Assembly (NCBI GenBank): GCA_021209875.1
Contig: JAGYVD010000009.1
Coordinates: 806,001 to 870,000 of the forward strand
DNA from: Rosellinia necatrix
Taxonomy: Eukaryota; Ascomycota; Sordariomycetes; Xylariales; Xylariaceae
Direction: 5' to 3'
DNA length: 64,000 nt
Below are positions 1 through 10,995 of this stretch, piece after piece. Position 1 is the stretch's first letter; each line of letters begins with the position of its first letter. The translations under genes and the position numbers were made by a program. The notes under the pieces are model-generated. The model was not told where the DNA came from, ran no database searches, and saw nothing but the letters and a program-made list of their open reading frames with translations.

Positions 1-2
1 TA

Positions 3-722
3 GGTTTTGAAGTCGAGAAGGAAATCCCCTTCGTCGACGGCCCTATCCCGTTACCATTCTCCAAGATGTATCGTGGTACGCACGAGAAGCCCTGCGCCAC
101 CTCCGTCGCAGCCGGTGGCGCGAATTCGCTTTTCACGGTCGATGCCACTCGCCTTGTCACACTGGATGAAGAAGCACACGGCGCCCGGGATTCGGGTCGC
201 ACGACGTCTGACGTCTGGGCCTGTGGTTCTGGTATTTGGGGCAGCCTAGGTAACGGCAAATGGACTCATGTGTCGCTAGGCCCTTCAAAGATCAAGAGCC
301 TATCTGGACTATCCGAGTTCGACGAAAAGACGAACTCGGTTGTCCCAATCCGTGTCGCCTCTTTAAGCATCGGTAGCACCCATGCTGCTGCCGTGATGAA
401 AAACCGTACGCGCGTCGAAGCCTCAAGCAAGACCTCGGATCAGGATATCAACTATGGCGCTGACGTTTTGTGGTGGGGGGGGAATGAACACTATCAACTA
501 GGTACCGGGAGACGGAACAACATCGCCACGCCTATTTATATTGGTCCCTTAGATGGTGGAAAGGGTGACGCAGAAAAAGGGCGCAAGGACGAAGCGCATC
601 GTCTCCAAATCGCCCCCAGGGCAACAGTGCGGCTAGGCGAGGGAGGCAAAGGCAGGAAAGCTACTCTTGAACAGCGAGTGGAATGTGGACGTTTCGTTTC
701 GGCCGTTTACTCCGCAACCTGA
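3..722 (+). CDS. RCC1-repeat protein, C-terminal part (Fmp25-like)
   Basis: An open frame runs in from the window edge (codons from base 3) to TGA at 720-722, so the 5' end of the gene lies outside. The visible 239 codons contain RCC1-type blade signatures: AAGGANSLF, DVWACGSGIWGSLGNG and VLWWGGNEHYQLGTG, each with the Gly-rich G-x-N/G-x-x-G-x-L-G pattern of a seven-bladed propeller. The layout (degenerate blades, long basic inserts, a final ECGRFVSAVYSAT strand) recalls the mitochondrial Fmp25 family of fungi, which is linked to respiratory complex assembly. That assignment is from family knowledge and is less sure than the fold. The first ATG in the visible part is at 66, but the reading frame is clearly coding before it. 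No intron is seen in this part. Confidence 0.8.
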   Translation, partial: GFEVEKEIPFVDGPIPLPFSKMYRGTHEKPCATSVAAGGANSLFTVDATRLVTLDEEAHGARDSGRTTSDVWACGSGIWGSLGNGKWTHVSLGPSKIKSLSGLSEFDEKTNSVVPIRVASLSIGSTHAAAVMKNRTRVEASSKTSDQDINYGADVLWWGGNEHYQLGTGRRNNIATPIYIGPLDGGKGDAEKGRKDEAHRLQIAPRATVRLGEGGKGRKATLEQRVECGRFVSAVYSAT

Positions 723-3700
723 GGAATCATGTATAGTTGACGTCAATGTGTATTTCTGTACCATAAAAGTTGGACCAAGGGAAAACAAGGGGCTCATCTA
801 TGGTGGCCCAGCTGTATGAGCCTGCTCAAAAATGATATTATGGCTTTCTCGGATTATCGCGCCTCTTTAGATACCCCCCTCACATATACTTATATATACT
901 ATAATATCAATGCCAGATCGGGCCACTTCTGTTGAAAAGTCTCAAGATAGCACATCAAGAAGATGCGTAGTGTAGGTGCTCGTGACGTCAAGACATTCAA
1001 CTCATATATGCTCTCAAGTCTATCTATCTCATTCCCATAGACTTATACACTTAATTATCACATCGCCTTCCTCTCACATATCCGCTACTTTATAATAGTA
1101 CATTATAGCGCACAGTAAAATAGTCGCGTAGAATAACTATATTCTACACAATTTTGTCCTCACAGTCAGACTGTACTAAGTGTGACTGCAAACACCAATC
1201 GGGTGTCTAGGTGCGGAGGTTAGGGCAACTTGAATACCCAAGTAGCAAATATCCCCTCAACTGATCAGTAAGACTATTAGCTCGCGCAGTGGCAACCCAT
1301 CCACCCGATAGGGTTGATGCCTTAGGCACTCCTGTGCTGTAGTCACATTTAATAGTATCTCTAGCAGAGCTTGGTTGGGGTCCAAAGTTAAGCTCTTTTC
1401 TATTCCTTTGCCTTTTATCTCTCCGCCTAACAAATATTGTGCACTTCAATTTGTGGCACAAATGTGTGTAAATGTGTAATACTTATTCTCTTCTTCACAA
1501 AGGTTGAGCTTGCTAGCATCAGGTAGCATTAACCATATTAGGGCTAACAGTCTTGACACAAAATGTTTTATCTTTACCGCCTTTCGAAGTCTAATCCTGA
1601 CCGCATTCCATTCCGTCTCCAATGGTTTTGATGACTCACCCACACTGCAGATTGCTGCCTTAAACTTTGGGTTATTGTAAATCCGGCTCAGTTTTCTGTA
1701 CCATACCCAACGAGACGCCAAGCACAATCACGAAATCAAACCCAACCAGCTTGAGATTGAGCTCCGTGAAGAATTAATCCAGACATTCCGCCAAGGGTGA
1801 AGAGCAGAAAAGAGATGCCGGAATATTTCCGGTGATAGATCTAAAGAGGTGGCTTCTCCTCCACTACCACCGATCAGCTGCCCCAGCCCCCCTTTTCCCA
1901 CAGATTGTGGGCTTGTCTCACCTATGAGGGCGCCCAACCCACCTATTGAGGAGGAGGAAAGCAATCAAAGGTCCATGATAACCGCCTTACACAACCAATG
2001 GATTAACAGACCAATAAATTAACGAAACGTCGCTGACGCTTGCATATATCGGTCAGCGTCATTCATCCCCGATGGCGGGGAGAACGGCAAACCATAGTGC
2101 ACCCAGAATATTGCTTCGTCTTCGGTTTTCATAGCCATTGGACTGAATACCTTTTCGGCTTTCGGATGTGACAGGGTTGAGCTACATGCTATGGCATAAC
2201 AAGCCGCGTGTCGCCGACTTTTTTAACGAATAATATTATTGTATCACTTGTGTGAAATAGCATTACCCAAGCCATCACCTCTCCAACATGCTTATATATA
2301 TCAACGGGCGCTATTTATAGTGGAGGTTACAACATGCAAGTTCATAATAATACGCTCCCGCAGCCTCGTAAACGCGGTTACTCACATGACTGAGGAGTAA
2401 ACCCACTTTTACCAAATCATGAACCGTCCTCTGTACTACGAAGATAGATTCCACAAAGCCCCAGAAGAGAGTTCTGCAATAGATAACATCTGAAGGTGAC
2501 ACTAGAGCTAATAGAGATGACCCGCCGCCAATTACGCACCCAAACGATCGACATATCTACACATAGCCCAAGACAAAGACAATGGTCTCGCCAATCCCCC
2601 CTTAGCCTGTCTAATTTCCCCCTTCCGTCCCGTATTAGCTTCCTACTGGTTCTGGGGACGGAAAAGATATCCGGCATGGAACTTCCCAGTAGAAAACACA
2701 ACATTTTGGTAACATCAAACGGGCCGCCACCCCAGAAGAGGCATGTGAGTACAGATTATAAAGTTCTAGTCCAATCGTCCGTAGCCACGAAGTTAACTGT
2801 ATTGTAGCCAATACCCATAACTAGTATCAAACACCGAATCTCCGCTACATTTTGAGGTTCCTATTAGCCGAGCCAGAATAGAGTGACCCAGAACAGCCAG
2901 ACGTTCCTGTTGCTAGAGAAGCCGGGGCGCAATTTGTTTTAGAGTGGTGTTCTCAGAGTAGTATAAGTCGGCGTGACGTTCAAGACCATTACCTACTGGA
3001 CATAAAAGCGGCGAAACTCGAGGGTGTGATACTACAATGATGCGTGGCCATGTAGAAGTTAAAATGTCAGCAATCAGATCTAGACTTCGCTGTCGGACCG
3101 GAATACTACGCTCGTCGTCGACCATTTTCATGTGATCCCGATATAGCTAGGTCAACTTTGGGAATTTTTTTACCCGCCTTCGCAGCCTGGCACAGACATC
3201 AGAAGCCCTTTCCGTGATAACGTACCCCGCGTCTTTGATCTCTCATAGGTCCGATGAGGCCCTAAAAATCCTTAACGGGGCTGTGACACGGTATCAAGCT
3301 GCCATGCAGGCCACGATCCAAATCGACTCTATTCCCAATGGTCCGCCAGCCAGGAGGCTTCGTACCTCGCTTATGTACGCGCCTTCCGTCCAAGGTAGCG
3401 TCGGCACTTGAGGGCCAACACACACCAAGACAAATGTGTAGCCGGTCGTTTTTGTGCTCTTACTCCAGGAACGCCAAACTTGCCAACTACGTTATAGCTA
3501 TGAATCATTTTGATGGCCGAGAATCAAGGTTCGAGTCGATCGTCGCGATGATCACTCTCTCCCCTCACTGACACGAAAGGAGCACCCACATGTTAGTCAA
3601 ACAGCCTCGGAGTCTCTTGCAGAGAGAGCCTTACTCGAAGCAATAGACAAAGCGGCCCGTTCCGGGCCCTGTGACCCCATCGTACGATTCGCGATGTAGG

Positions 3701-5920
3701 TCGCAGCTTGGTATAAGCGTACCTATTACGTATCTGCTCTTAGACCATGACGAAGTGCCGGGATGATCTACTACAGGGACGGCTCAATCGGCGTATCGTC
3801 CAAGTGCCTTTTTGATATGAGTTACCGCGAACGAATGGAAGATGTACTTTGCTTCTTTCGCCGCGGTGAGTATCACCCTATACGGGCCGACCCAGATCGG
3901 CTCCATCACCTCGATCTCGCATACATATGCGCTACCAGAGTTACTGGATGCCATTACGACAGTGTATCGGGCGTATTTCCAAGTTCCAGTTGGAGAAGGT
4001 GGTTCTTTCGTGCTCCCGACCTCGGCCCCTGACGATCCTGATGAGACCGGAGGCCTCCATGGCTAGAAATCAAGAGCGTCCGGGGATAAAATGTCATCGC
4101 ATTTGCCAGATGGCCTGTCCATAATACAATTCGTTAATGGTTCAAAACCGGCTTCTTAAGTATAGATCGTCAACTTAGACTTTTGCAATACCCTTGGTCA
4201 AGTATACAATCGCCAGTATACTGTTAGATGCATATTGCGCCACTTGCGGTAACGTAACTCCCCCTTACACGCTTCCACGAATTTTCATTTGGATATTTTG
4301 TGCCCACGAGGCTACTAACATAAAGTTTTCATAGTTAAATCAGAGACAGTTTACGTACCCAATTAATATCGTGACCACCCGTTCCTTCCGGTCCTACGTT
4401 ACTCGAGAACAAACTGCCTCAATGAACAGAGACATATTCCACGGCACCGAGCCTGCCTCAAGGGGCAGGGGGATGCAGTTCAATCCATGTCTTCACGATA
4501 GTCTTTTCCACCAGTCATGTCAGTTGAAATCATTTCCCTCATAATTTATGAGGTAGGTAGGTGTCTGACAAAAAAAAGTGAAATGCTCGGGAAACTCGGC
4601 AGGCAAGGGGACGTGAAGAGCTACGAATAGGAACGGTATGCCTGGTTACTATTGAGTCGCCAAGCCAAACCCGTAACCAGGTAAGTAGTCGGGGAGTCGG
4701 CATATAAGTCTTAGGTTATGGTTACCTCGCCTTTGCCCGTCCGTCGTGCTCTTCCTATAGTCGTATTGTTATGAAGGCTTAGGCGTTTTGTGAGGCTCGT
4801 ATCCGGCTGCTGGGGCTGCATAGAAAACGATGGAAAGCCAAATTTATAGAGAAACCCCATCATATCCAAGTTGGGTAATGAATGCAGCACGCCCCCTTAA
4901 ACAAGCAACTCGACTTATCTTCGTCCTATTAAAATCGCGGGACTACTCTGAAACACGCCCAAAAAATGGTCACCTGGATCCTCTTGGATCAGGGCAGGCT
5001 CCTTACCCGGCGTCGTGATTGGCGAGCCTGGACTACCCATAAAAACATGGATAAGGTATCTAGAAAGTGATGTAGATCGTGAGGCATTCTCATTTCACTC
5101 CCATAACCAAAGTAACCTTAATGTAACGTTCATATCTTTTCAAATCTGCTAGAATCCAGGGGTTCGATCTGTCCGGACACATACCCACGTTTTTTGACCC
5201 CATCCGACGCCGGCGGAGCTCGGGATCGTAACAATATTGTGGATATGGCTAAGCTACCTTCCCCGTGATTAGTCGAGCGAATATTAGCGATCGGAATACT
5301 ACCCAATGGACCTTGAGCCTTAAAAGCTTGATGAGTACGGCCCATGAGACCAGCGGACGAGGCATCCGTGACATCACGCCTGCCGAGGCTATTAGTAATC
5401 TCGTTCAGACGAACGGAGCACGGCATACGACGGAATGCAGCTGTGCATCGATGACGGTTTTCCCCAACCCGATAGATAACCCCATCGCGAAGAGCGACCG
5501 GGGTGGCGTTTTTGCGGGACTGGATTTCATGCGGAAGGGGTTGTTCGTCAGAAGTTTCCAATGTCGTGCGTCAAGTATGGGGTTTTGGCTTGGCCCGTCA
5601 GTGGTCAGTGGGCTCGCAACAAGACGGAAAGCTCGCCCTAATTTCGTTGCTAATGAGGATTAAGCAAGCCCCGAGGCGGGATGCGAGCATTGCGTGCGTT
5701 AAATGTGTATGCTGACGGATGCCGAGATTACCTTGATGGTGGACACCGACGCCAAGCATCGTCGACATAAACAGGTCGGGCTCAAACCGAAGGCCTCTTC
5801 CGATCGCCTCCTCTCTTCGGGGTTAATTTTAATCGCATCCCCTACGCGTCCGCCCGTGGCCCGGATTCAGCAGATTAGAATGCGATCGTAGGAATGCGTT
5901 TATGCATCGTCGGCCCCCCT
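723..5920. other. gene-poor stretch, no supported gene
   Basis: Many short open frames occur on both strands, but they overlap each other, most lack a credible ATG, and none shows a motif I recognise. The best coding-like patch is on the minus strand at about 1207-1964 (see findings). An AGGTAGGTAGGT motif lies near 4550. The part from about 2.7 to 5.9 kb is close to featureless: little low complexity and no clear intron signals next to long frames. A polypyrimidine tract begins near 5910. Confidence 0.5.
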
Positions 5921-8150
5921 CCTCCCTCCCCTTCCCCCCCCTCTCCCCCAAGATGAGCGAGGTATTTGCGACAAAGCATAATTAACGACGACCAGAAGCA
6001 GTCGTCTTAAGCGAGCCGTATTCCGGAGCCTGCGTAAACCGAGGAAGGGGGAGGGGGAGGGGAGGAAGAGGTGAAAGCTCCCTCCCCCCCCCTTCGCTCG
6101 CGCTCGCTTTCGGCCTACGGAACGGAGATATGATAGGATAGCCGTGAAATAACATACTAGCGCCAGTTAAAATAAAATAAAAACCGGTGATCCAAAAAAC
6201 CGCGCTTCTTGGGACTTCCAGCAAGTGTCCCAGACGTAACTGTGTGTACCTGTGTGGTTGAGAGTTGTGGCACCCCCGGATATGGCAAGTCCTCCCGCAC
6301 CGGCGTCATCCTCCTTCACCCCCCCTATCCTCCCGTCCCCTGTGATGCGACTCCACGTTTTGAGTGATGCGCGTGCCGGTCTGCGCCGTCGAACCACAGT
6401 CGCGGGAACCGGGATGAGGCGGGTTTGGGAGATGAATATATTGACCTCGGTACTATTTATTATTTTTTTTTCTATAGTTATGTATTTTTTTTTTTTCGTC
6501 TGTTGTTTATGTTTTGTCATGCCCAAGCTTTTGTTCGATAGAGCGGGACTATTTATAGAAATCGGTTCCCGCGTCACGGGCCATGTTCACGTCGATTTCG
6601 GGTCAGACGACGCGGGAGATACGCATTCTTATAGGCAATTATAGCTGCAACTATGGTTATATATGCCTATATACGCCCATATATGCCTATATATATGGGC
6701 GCGTGCATTGTCATTCGGTCTAAGTTGCTCTGTCTTCGGATGGGTTAACCGCGGCGGCTAATATGGGATACTGTTAAGCCAGGGAATGGGTTAGGTTCCT
6801 GCATGCAAAACCAGGTATGTCTAGTGGATGGCATGAGCGATAGCGAAGTATAGCGGGAGCTTGGGCGGGTGAGTATAGGACTACCGGGGTACAACGCCGT
6901 CGTTTGCGAGCTTTTTTTGTAAAGATTTCTGGTAGATATATAGGCCGATTGACACCGCGAGGACGGCATCAATCTCTCCTCCTGTAAGAAGATCCGAAGA
7001 TCCGAAGAGCCCCAAGCACCCGACCTTGAGATTTGGGGTTATAGGAAAACAATAACATGCACGCCAACCGGTCACAGTTATAAGAATAGAGTCGGCCTCG
7101 GGGATAGAGGAAGGGGCATTAGAGGGACAGCGGAGCCACGGGTCCGCCTCTGATCTAGACGTTTCTCGGGGGCCAAGCTTTTCGAGCCCTTTTTCATAGC
7201 GGCGGCATGAGCGCAGTGGCTGACACGAAACAATATGCAAGCCCTACCAAAGTCTCCGCGCGATCGCGCTGTCAGGTACAAGCTGCACTACGAGGGGGGG
7301 AGTTTTTTTGCTCCGGGCGCCACGAACTATTAGGGAAACCATTGCCAACGCGCCTATTTGCGGCAGCCGGCTGTCTAGACCTTCGTACGCTACGAACAGA
7401 TGGACATCAGCGGCGGCAGGGGGAGAAGGGAGGGAGGGGGGGTAGGGAGGATGGTGGGTAGCATGGGAGAGAACTTGGAGGGTGAGTCCGTAAGATCGGG
7501 CTTCGAATAGGCCTTTTGTGCGTGCTTTTGTGCAGCAAAGCATGCTGAACCAGCTACTCAGAGCTCTCCAAAGGTGCAACCCTGCTCGGCTAATGATAAA
7601 ATGTTCCTAGTCGCCCGAAGGGGACCGCTTCCCACCAAATCGGAAAATTCTCGCTTGGCCTGTTAACAGAGACTAGCGAGACATGCAGGGCTTGGCATGT
7701 AACCCCACAGGAATCTGGGGACAGTTACCGGTCTTACTAGGTGTGTGTCGAAAGAGAGGGACAAGTGAGGAGGAGAAGGAGGAGGAGGAGCAGGAGCAGC
7801 AAGCAGCAGCAGCAAGCCGCAGCAAGGTGGACATGAGGGAGCGCCTGTGTATGTAGGTACACCACCATTTTTTGCGGGACATTTGTCCTCAAGCCATGGC
7901 GCCATGGCCACTCGCTCGCTGTGGTTGGCTCGACGCAGCCAATGCGGTCCCTTTACGGCTGATGCTTAATTCTTCGATCGAGATGGGCGTTTGTTCCTAT
8001 TGCGGACTCATCGCCGCGCGGAGTCTACCGTTTCGTTTATCCTTCGTTTACAGCTCATCCAATCTGAGGCGGTCTGTGTATTTGTGCTACGATCGCGTAT
8101 GGCATGGCGTACTTAAGCATTGCAGAGCAAGAGTTGCTCATTCACGTCTG
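5921..8150. other. intergenic, with CT/GGGA tracts and a hairpin
   Basis: Polypyrimidine and polypurine tracts (5911-5950, 6043-6095, 7425-7450, 7765-7800) and a T-rich run (6455-6500) are typical fungal intergenic DNA. A perfect 11-bp inverted repeat is listed separately. No gene is supported. Confidence 0.5.
6674..6701. repeat. perfect 11-bp inverted repeat (hairpin)
   Basis: The arms CGCCCATATAT (6674-6684) and ATATATGGGCG (6691-6701) are exact reverse complements separated by 6 bases. They sit in a TATATGCCTATA-rich patch (6658-6700) that itself looks like a short duplicated unit. There is no adjacent gene, so a terminator role is not indicated. Confidence 0.7.
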
Positions 8151-8177
8151 ACGGATTGCGGCCATTTGGGCTTGACC

Positions 8178-8201
8178 AGCAGTAGCAGTAGCAGTAGCAA
8201 T

Positions 8202-8235
<34 letters not shown>
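8178..8235. repeat. AGC/AGT trinucleotide microsatellite
   Basis: A run of AGCAGT units passes into pure AGC repeats. It lies inside an open frame on each strand, where it would encode poly-Ser or poly-Leu/Ala, but neither frame has other coding character, so I treat it as a non-coding microsatellite. Confidence 0.85.
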
Positions 8236-8771
8236 CAGGCCGACACGTTGCCAAGAAATTCTCGTGCAGAATCTGGTTTAATATGTTTGCAGCGCTTGAC
8301 GTCGCGTCGCCCGGTCTGCTGATACAAGATGGTATAGTCATCAAGTCGGCGTGAGCTGGTCATATGGTTCATCGCATGTCAGGATCTGTGTGAAGGATCG
8401 TGACAAGTCTCGCTCGAGCGCTCAGAAGGTACGCCACCTTTCTTCTGGCTAGTCCCAGCTGGTTGCGCGCGTCGGCGGAAAAAGGAACACATCAGCAAAT
8501 ACGACCATGCGCTCTGCTGAGCGGCTGGAATGGGGGCGTAATTGATTTGGCAGCATACCAATCCGTCCAGACATCGGAAGCAACGCGGGCTCGTAGATGA
8601 GACTAGAGATATGCTGAGAAGGGTCCCTTCTCTTATTATAGGCCCGTGGCATCGTCTTTGCTGAGACGAGTCATGCTAGCTCGGGAGGTGAGGAAGCTTT
8701 CCGTACTATTGGTGTGATCAATGTCGCGCACGTATAGGCTGAAAGGCTACGGGAGGGCCACGAGGCTACTG

Positions 8772-8825
8772 TGCCGATGTGCCTACATGCCTACTACATG
8801 CCTACTACATGCCTACATGTACCTA
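8772..8825. repeat. CATGCCTACTA short tandem repeat
   Basis: Degenerate tandem units of the type CTACATGCCTACTACATG. The theme is related to the CATGCCTAC minisatellite at 10.8 kb. Confidence 0.7.
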
Positions 8826-9363
8826 CGGCAGATGTTCGATCTTCTCCCAGGCACTGCTATCCCATAAGGCCGACACCACACCCTCCCGGCCACCTAGCCT
8901 ACGTCAGACAAGCGCTCCCCGGCGGGACGCGCCCAGCAAAGTTTTTTTTCCTCGACTACAACATGGAGTGTAGATAATTCCCTCGGCTAGCCATCCAGTC
9001 GTGTTAGTTTCTGCAGCTGGACGATCGCATCCGCCTGATTGGTTCGAGCGACACGGGCCTGTTAGTGCCAGTAGTCTACCAACCGGGACAAACAGACCCG
9101 AGCGCCGCATTACGGGTAATGGTGCGGGATGCATGGTAGCCTGTCTGCTTGGGGCCTGTAGGTACGAATCCCAGCCCGGGCTGAGCTAGAGCGGTTGAGG
9201 TAAGATGGGGGGAAGCATGGCAAGAAAGAAACAAACATAAGAAGGATGGCAAGAAAGAGGTGAGATCTCTGCGAGTGCCATGCCTAATGAGGAACGAAGA
9301 GGAGCGAGGAGAGGCAGCTGTCTTGGTGAATGACAGCCCACGTCTGTTGACGGTGGTGCAATC

Positions 9364-9395
9364 ATGCGTGTAGGTGCGTGTAGGTGCGTGTAGGA
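9364..9395. repeat. GCGTGTAGGT 10-bp tandem repeat
   Basis: Three near-perfect copies of a 10-bp unit (GCGTGTAGGT) in intergenic DNA. Confidence 0.75.
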
Positions 9396-9589
9396 GTGGG
9401 CATGGTGAGTTTTCTGGCCGATCAACGCCCCAGTATTCGTGAAGTGGCAGGTTGGCGCTTGCTTGACTGGCGATTCATGCGCCTTTCTTCTATTGGCCTC
9501 CTGCCCTTTTCAGTCGAGGGGAGTCGAGGGGAGAAGTCTGAGGGTAGGCAATGCCGCCATGCCGTACGGCATACATATTCTGGAAATGG

Positions 9590-9639
9590 CTGTGTGTGCG
9601 TATGTGCGTATGTGCGTGTATGTGTGTATGTGTGTATGT

Positions 9640-9676
<37 letters not shown>

Positions 9677-9700
9677 GTAGTATGTATGTGTGTGTAAGGT
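9590..9700. repeat. GT / GTGTAT microsatellite
   Basis: TGTGCGTATGTGCGTAT passes into GTGTAT units and then a pure GT run ending in GTATGTATGTGTGTG. No gene overlaps. Confidence 0.85.
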
Positions 9701-10184
9701 ATGCTCTATGCTGTTAAAGAACGATCGAAAAGCTGGTTCCAGGGCGGCCGACTGTGAGGTAATGTGTCACCTTGCGCGGCCAATGGGAAGGCCGCGAGAG
9801 GGCCATGGCTCTGGGATTATCATGCCCGTTTGGATCTCGTCGACTGACGGTACCGGCTGCGACAACCGTCCAGTGTCGCGCGCGGATGAGGTCGGGCATC
9901 GGCACTGGCACACTTGGCCGGGATCGTGCCCCGTGGGCCAAGTCCTCGCTTGTGTGTCGGGACCTTGATGCTGTAAGTCGACGGGATCTAGAGACGGTAT
10001 TTTGCCCAGAGACGTTGGCACCCGTTCCTTCAGTGCAACATCGTCATGGGGTCTGCTCTCGATAGTGTCTGTGGTGGTGCGCATGTAAGTGTGTAAGTGG
10101 TGTACATGCCCAGTACATATGTCTGCTGTATTGGATGCTTGCCGGATGCCCGGTGTGGGCGGTATATTGGATGTACGGGCCCTG

Positions 10185-10290
10185 ATGTACGCCTGATGTA
10201 TGCCTGCTGTATGCTTGATGGGTGCTTGATGGGTGCTTGATGGGTGCTTGACGGGTGCTTGATGTATGCTCAATATATGCCTATGCCTAT
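10185..10290. repeat. TTGATGGGTGC 11-bp tandem repeat
   Basis: At least four near-identical 11-bp units (TTGATGGGTGC, one with C for T) are flanked by related CTGATGTATGCC units. Confidence 0.8.
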
Positions 10291-10364
10291 GCCTGTTGTA
10301 TGCCTGTCATACCTAAGCTTGTTGCGTCTACTCGTCGTCCGCTGTGTTGTTGGTTGTGTGTGCA

Positions 10365-10441
10365 CCACATACACCTACACTACATACACCTACATACGCT
10401 ACATACACTACATACACTACATACATTACACTAAACACACT
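10365..10441. repeat. ACATACACCTACACT tandem repeat
   Basis: Degenerate ACATAC/CTACATACACT repeats, A/C-rich on the plus strand. Confidence 0.75.
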
Positions 10442-10692
10442 AGGTAGTCACTATGTGCACATTTTCATTTCATATTTCCGTATACCCACAAGACCTTCCG
10501 CTGCAACACAAATGCTGGTCCCATGGGTTTCATGGGATTTCGTGGATTTCCCCGCAGAGCAAAGCCGACGACTTAGACCACCTAGCCCGCCATCCCGCAC
10601 ACACGCCCTCGACGCCTTATGCTTGTCACTAACAAGGTTAACCCAGTTAAGAGGCATCACACGTAGACCGTCTGCAGATAACTATGTGAATT

Positions 10693-10795
10693 GTGTACAA
10701 CACACCTACATACCCTACCTAGGTACCTACCCAACCTACCTAGGTACCTACCCAACCTACCTAGGCACCTACCTACGCTACCAACATACCTGTCT
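10693..10795. repeat. CCTACCTAGGTACCTACCCAA tandem repeat
   Basis: Two to three copies of a unit of about 23 bp containing the palindrome ACCTAGGT. It joins the 12-bp minisatellite downstream. Confidence 0.75.
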
Positions 10796-10836
10796 ACCAC
10801 CTACATGCCTAGGTATCTACCTACATACATGCCTAC

Positions 10837-10920
10837 ACACATGCCTACACACATGCCTACACACATGCCTACACACATGCCTACACACATGCCTACACAC
10901 ATGCCTACACACATGCCTAC
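10837..10920. repeat. 12-bp minisatellite, seven perfect units
   Basis: ACACATGCCTAC is repeated exactly seven times over 84 bp, preceded by a variant unit (ATACATGCCTAC). Because the unit is a multiple of three it leaves open frames on both strands, which I do not regard as genes. Confidence 0.95.
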
Positions 10921-10995
10921 ATACATACCTCCCATACCTGAGTAAGAGTCTCGTGTACACCCTGTATGCCAATACGAGTGAAATAACATGAAGCC

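Noticed and set aside
1740..1860. possible mitochondrial cox1-like fragment on the minus strand (FLLFTLGGMSGLIL)
   Set aside because: Only about 14 residues look similar and the similarity stops at once, so chance is more likely than a nuclear mitochondrial insertion.
5130..5663. overlapping frames of 143 (minus) and 132 (plus) codons
   Set aside because: They overlap on opposite strands, the plus one lacks a good ATG, and neither shows a motif or intron signals.
7872..8354. 160-codon plus-strand frame with a Ser run
   Set aside because: The frame is held open by the AGC/AGT microsatellite. It has no domain or splice context, and minus-strand frames are open over the same repeat.
9118..9190. 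tRNA-like stretch (GCATGGTAGCCTGTCTGCTTGGGG, then GGTACGAATCC)
   Set aside because: The words recall D-, anticodon- and T-arm sequences, but the T-stem does not pair and no acceptor stem can be built from the flanks.
10344..10991. 215-codon plus-strand frame
   Set aside because: Most of it is the 12-bp and 23-bp arrays, whose unit lengths or composition keep several frames open.
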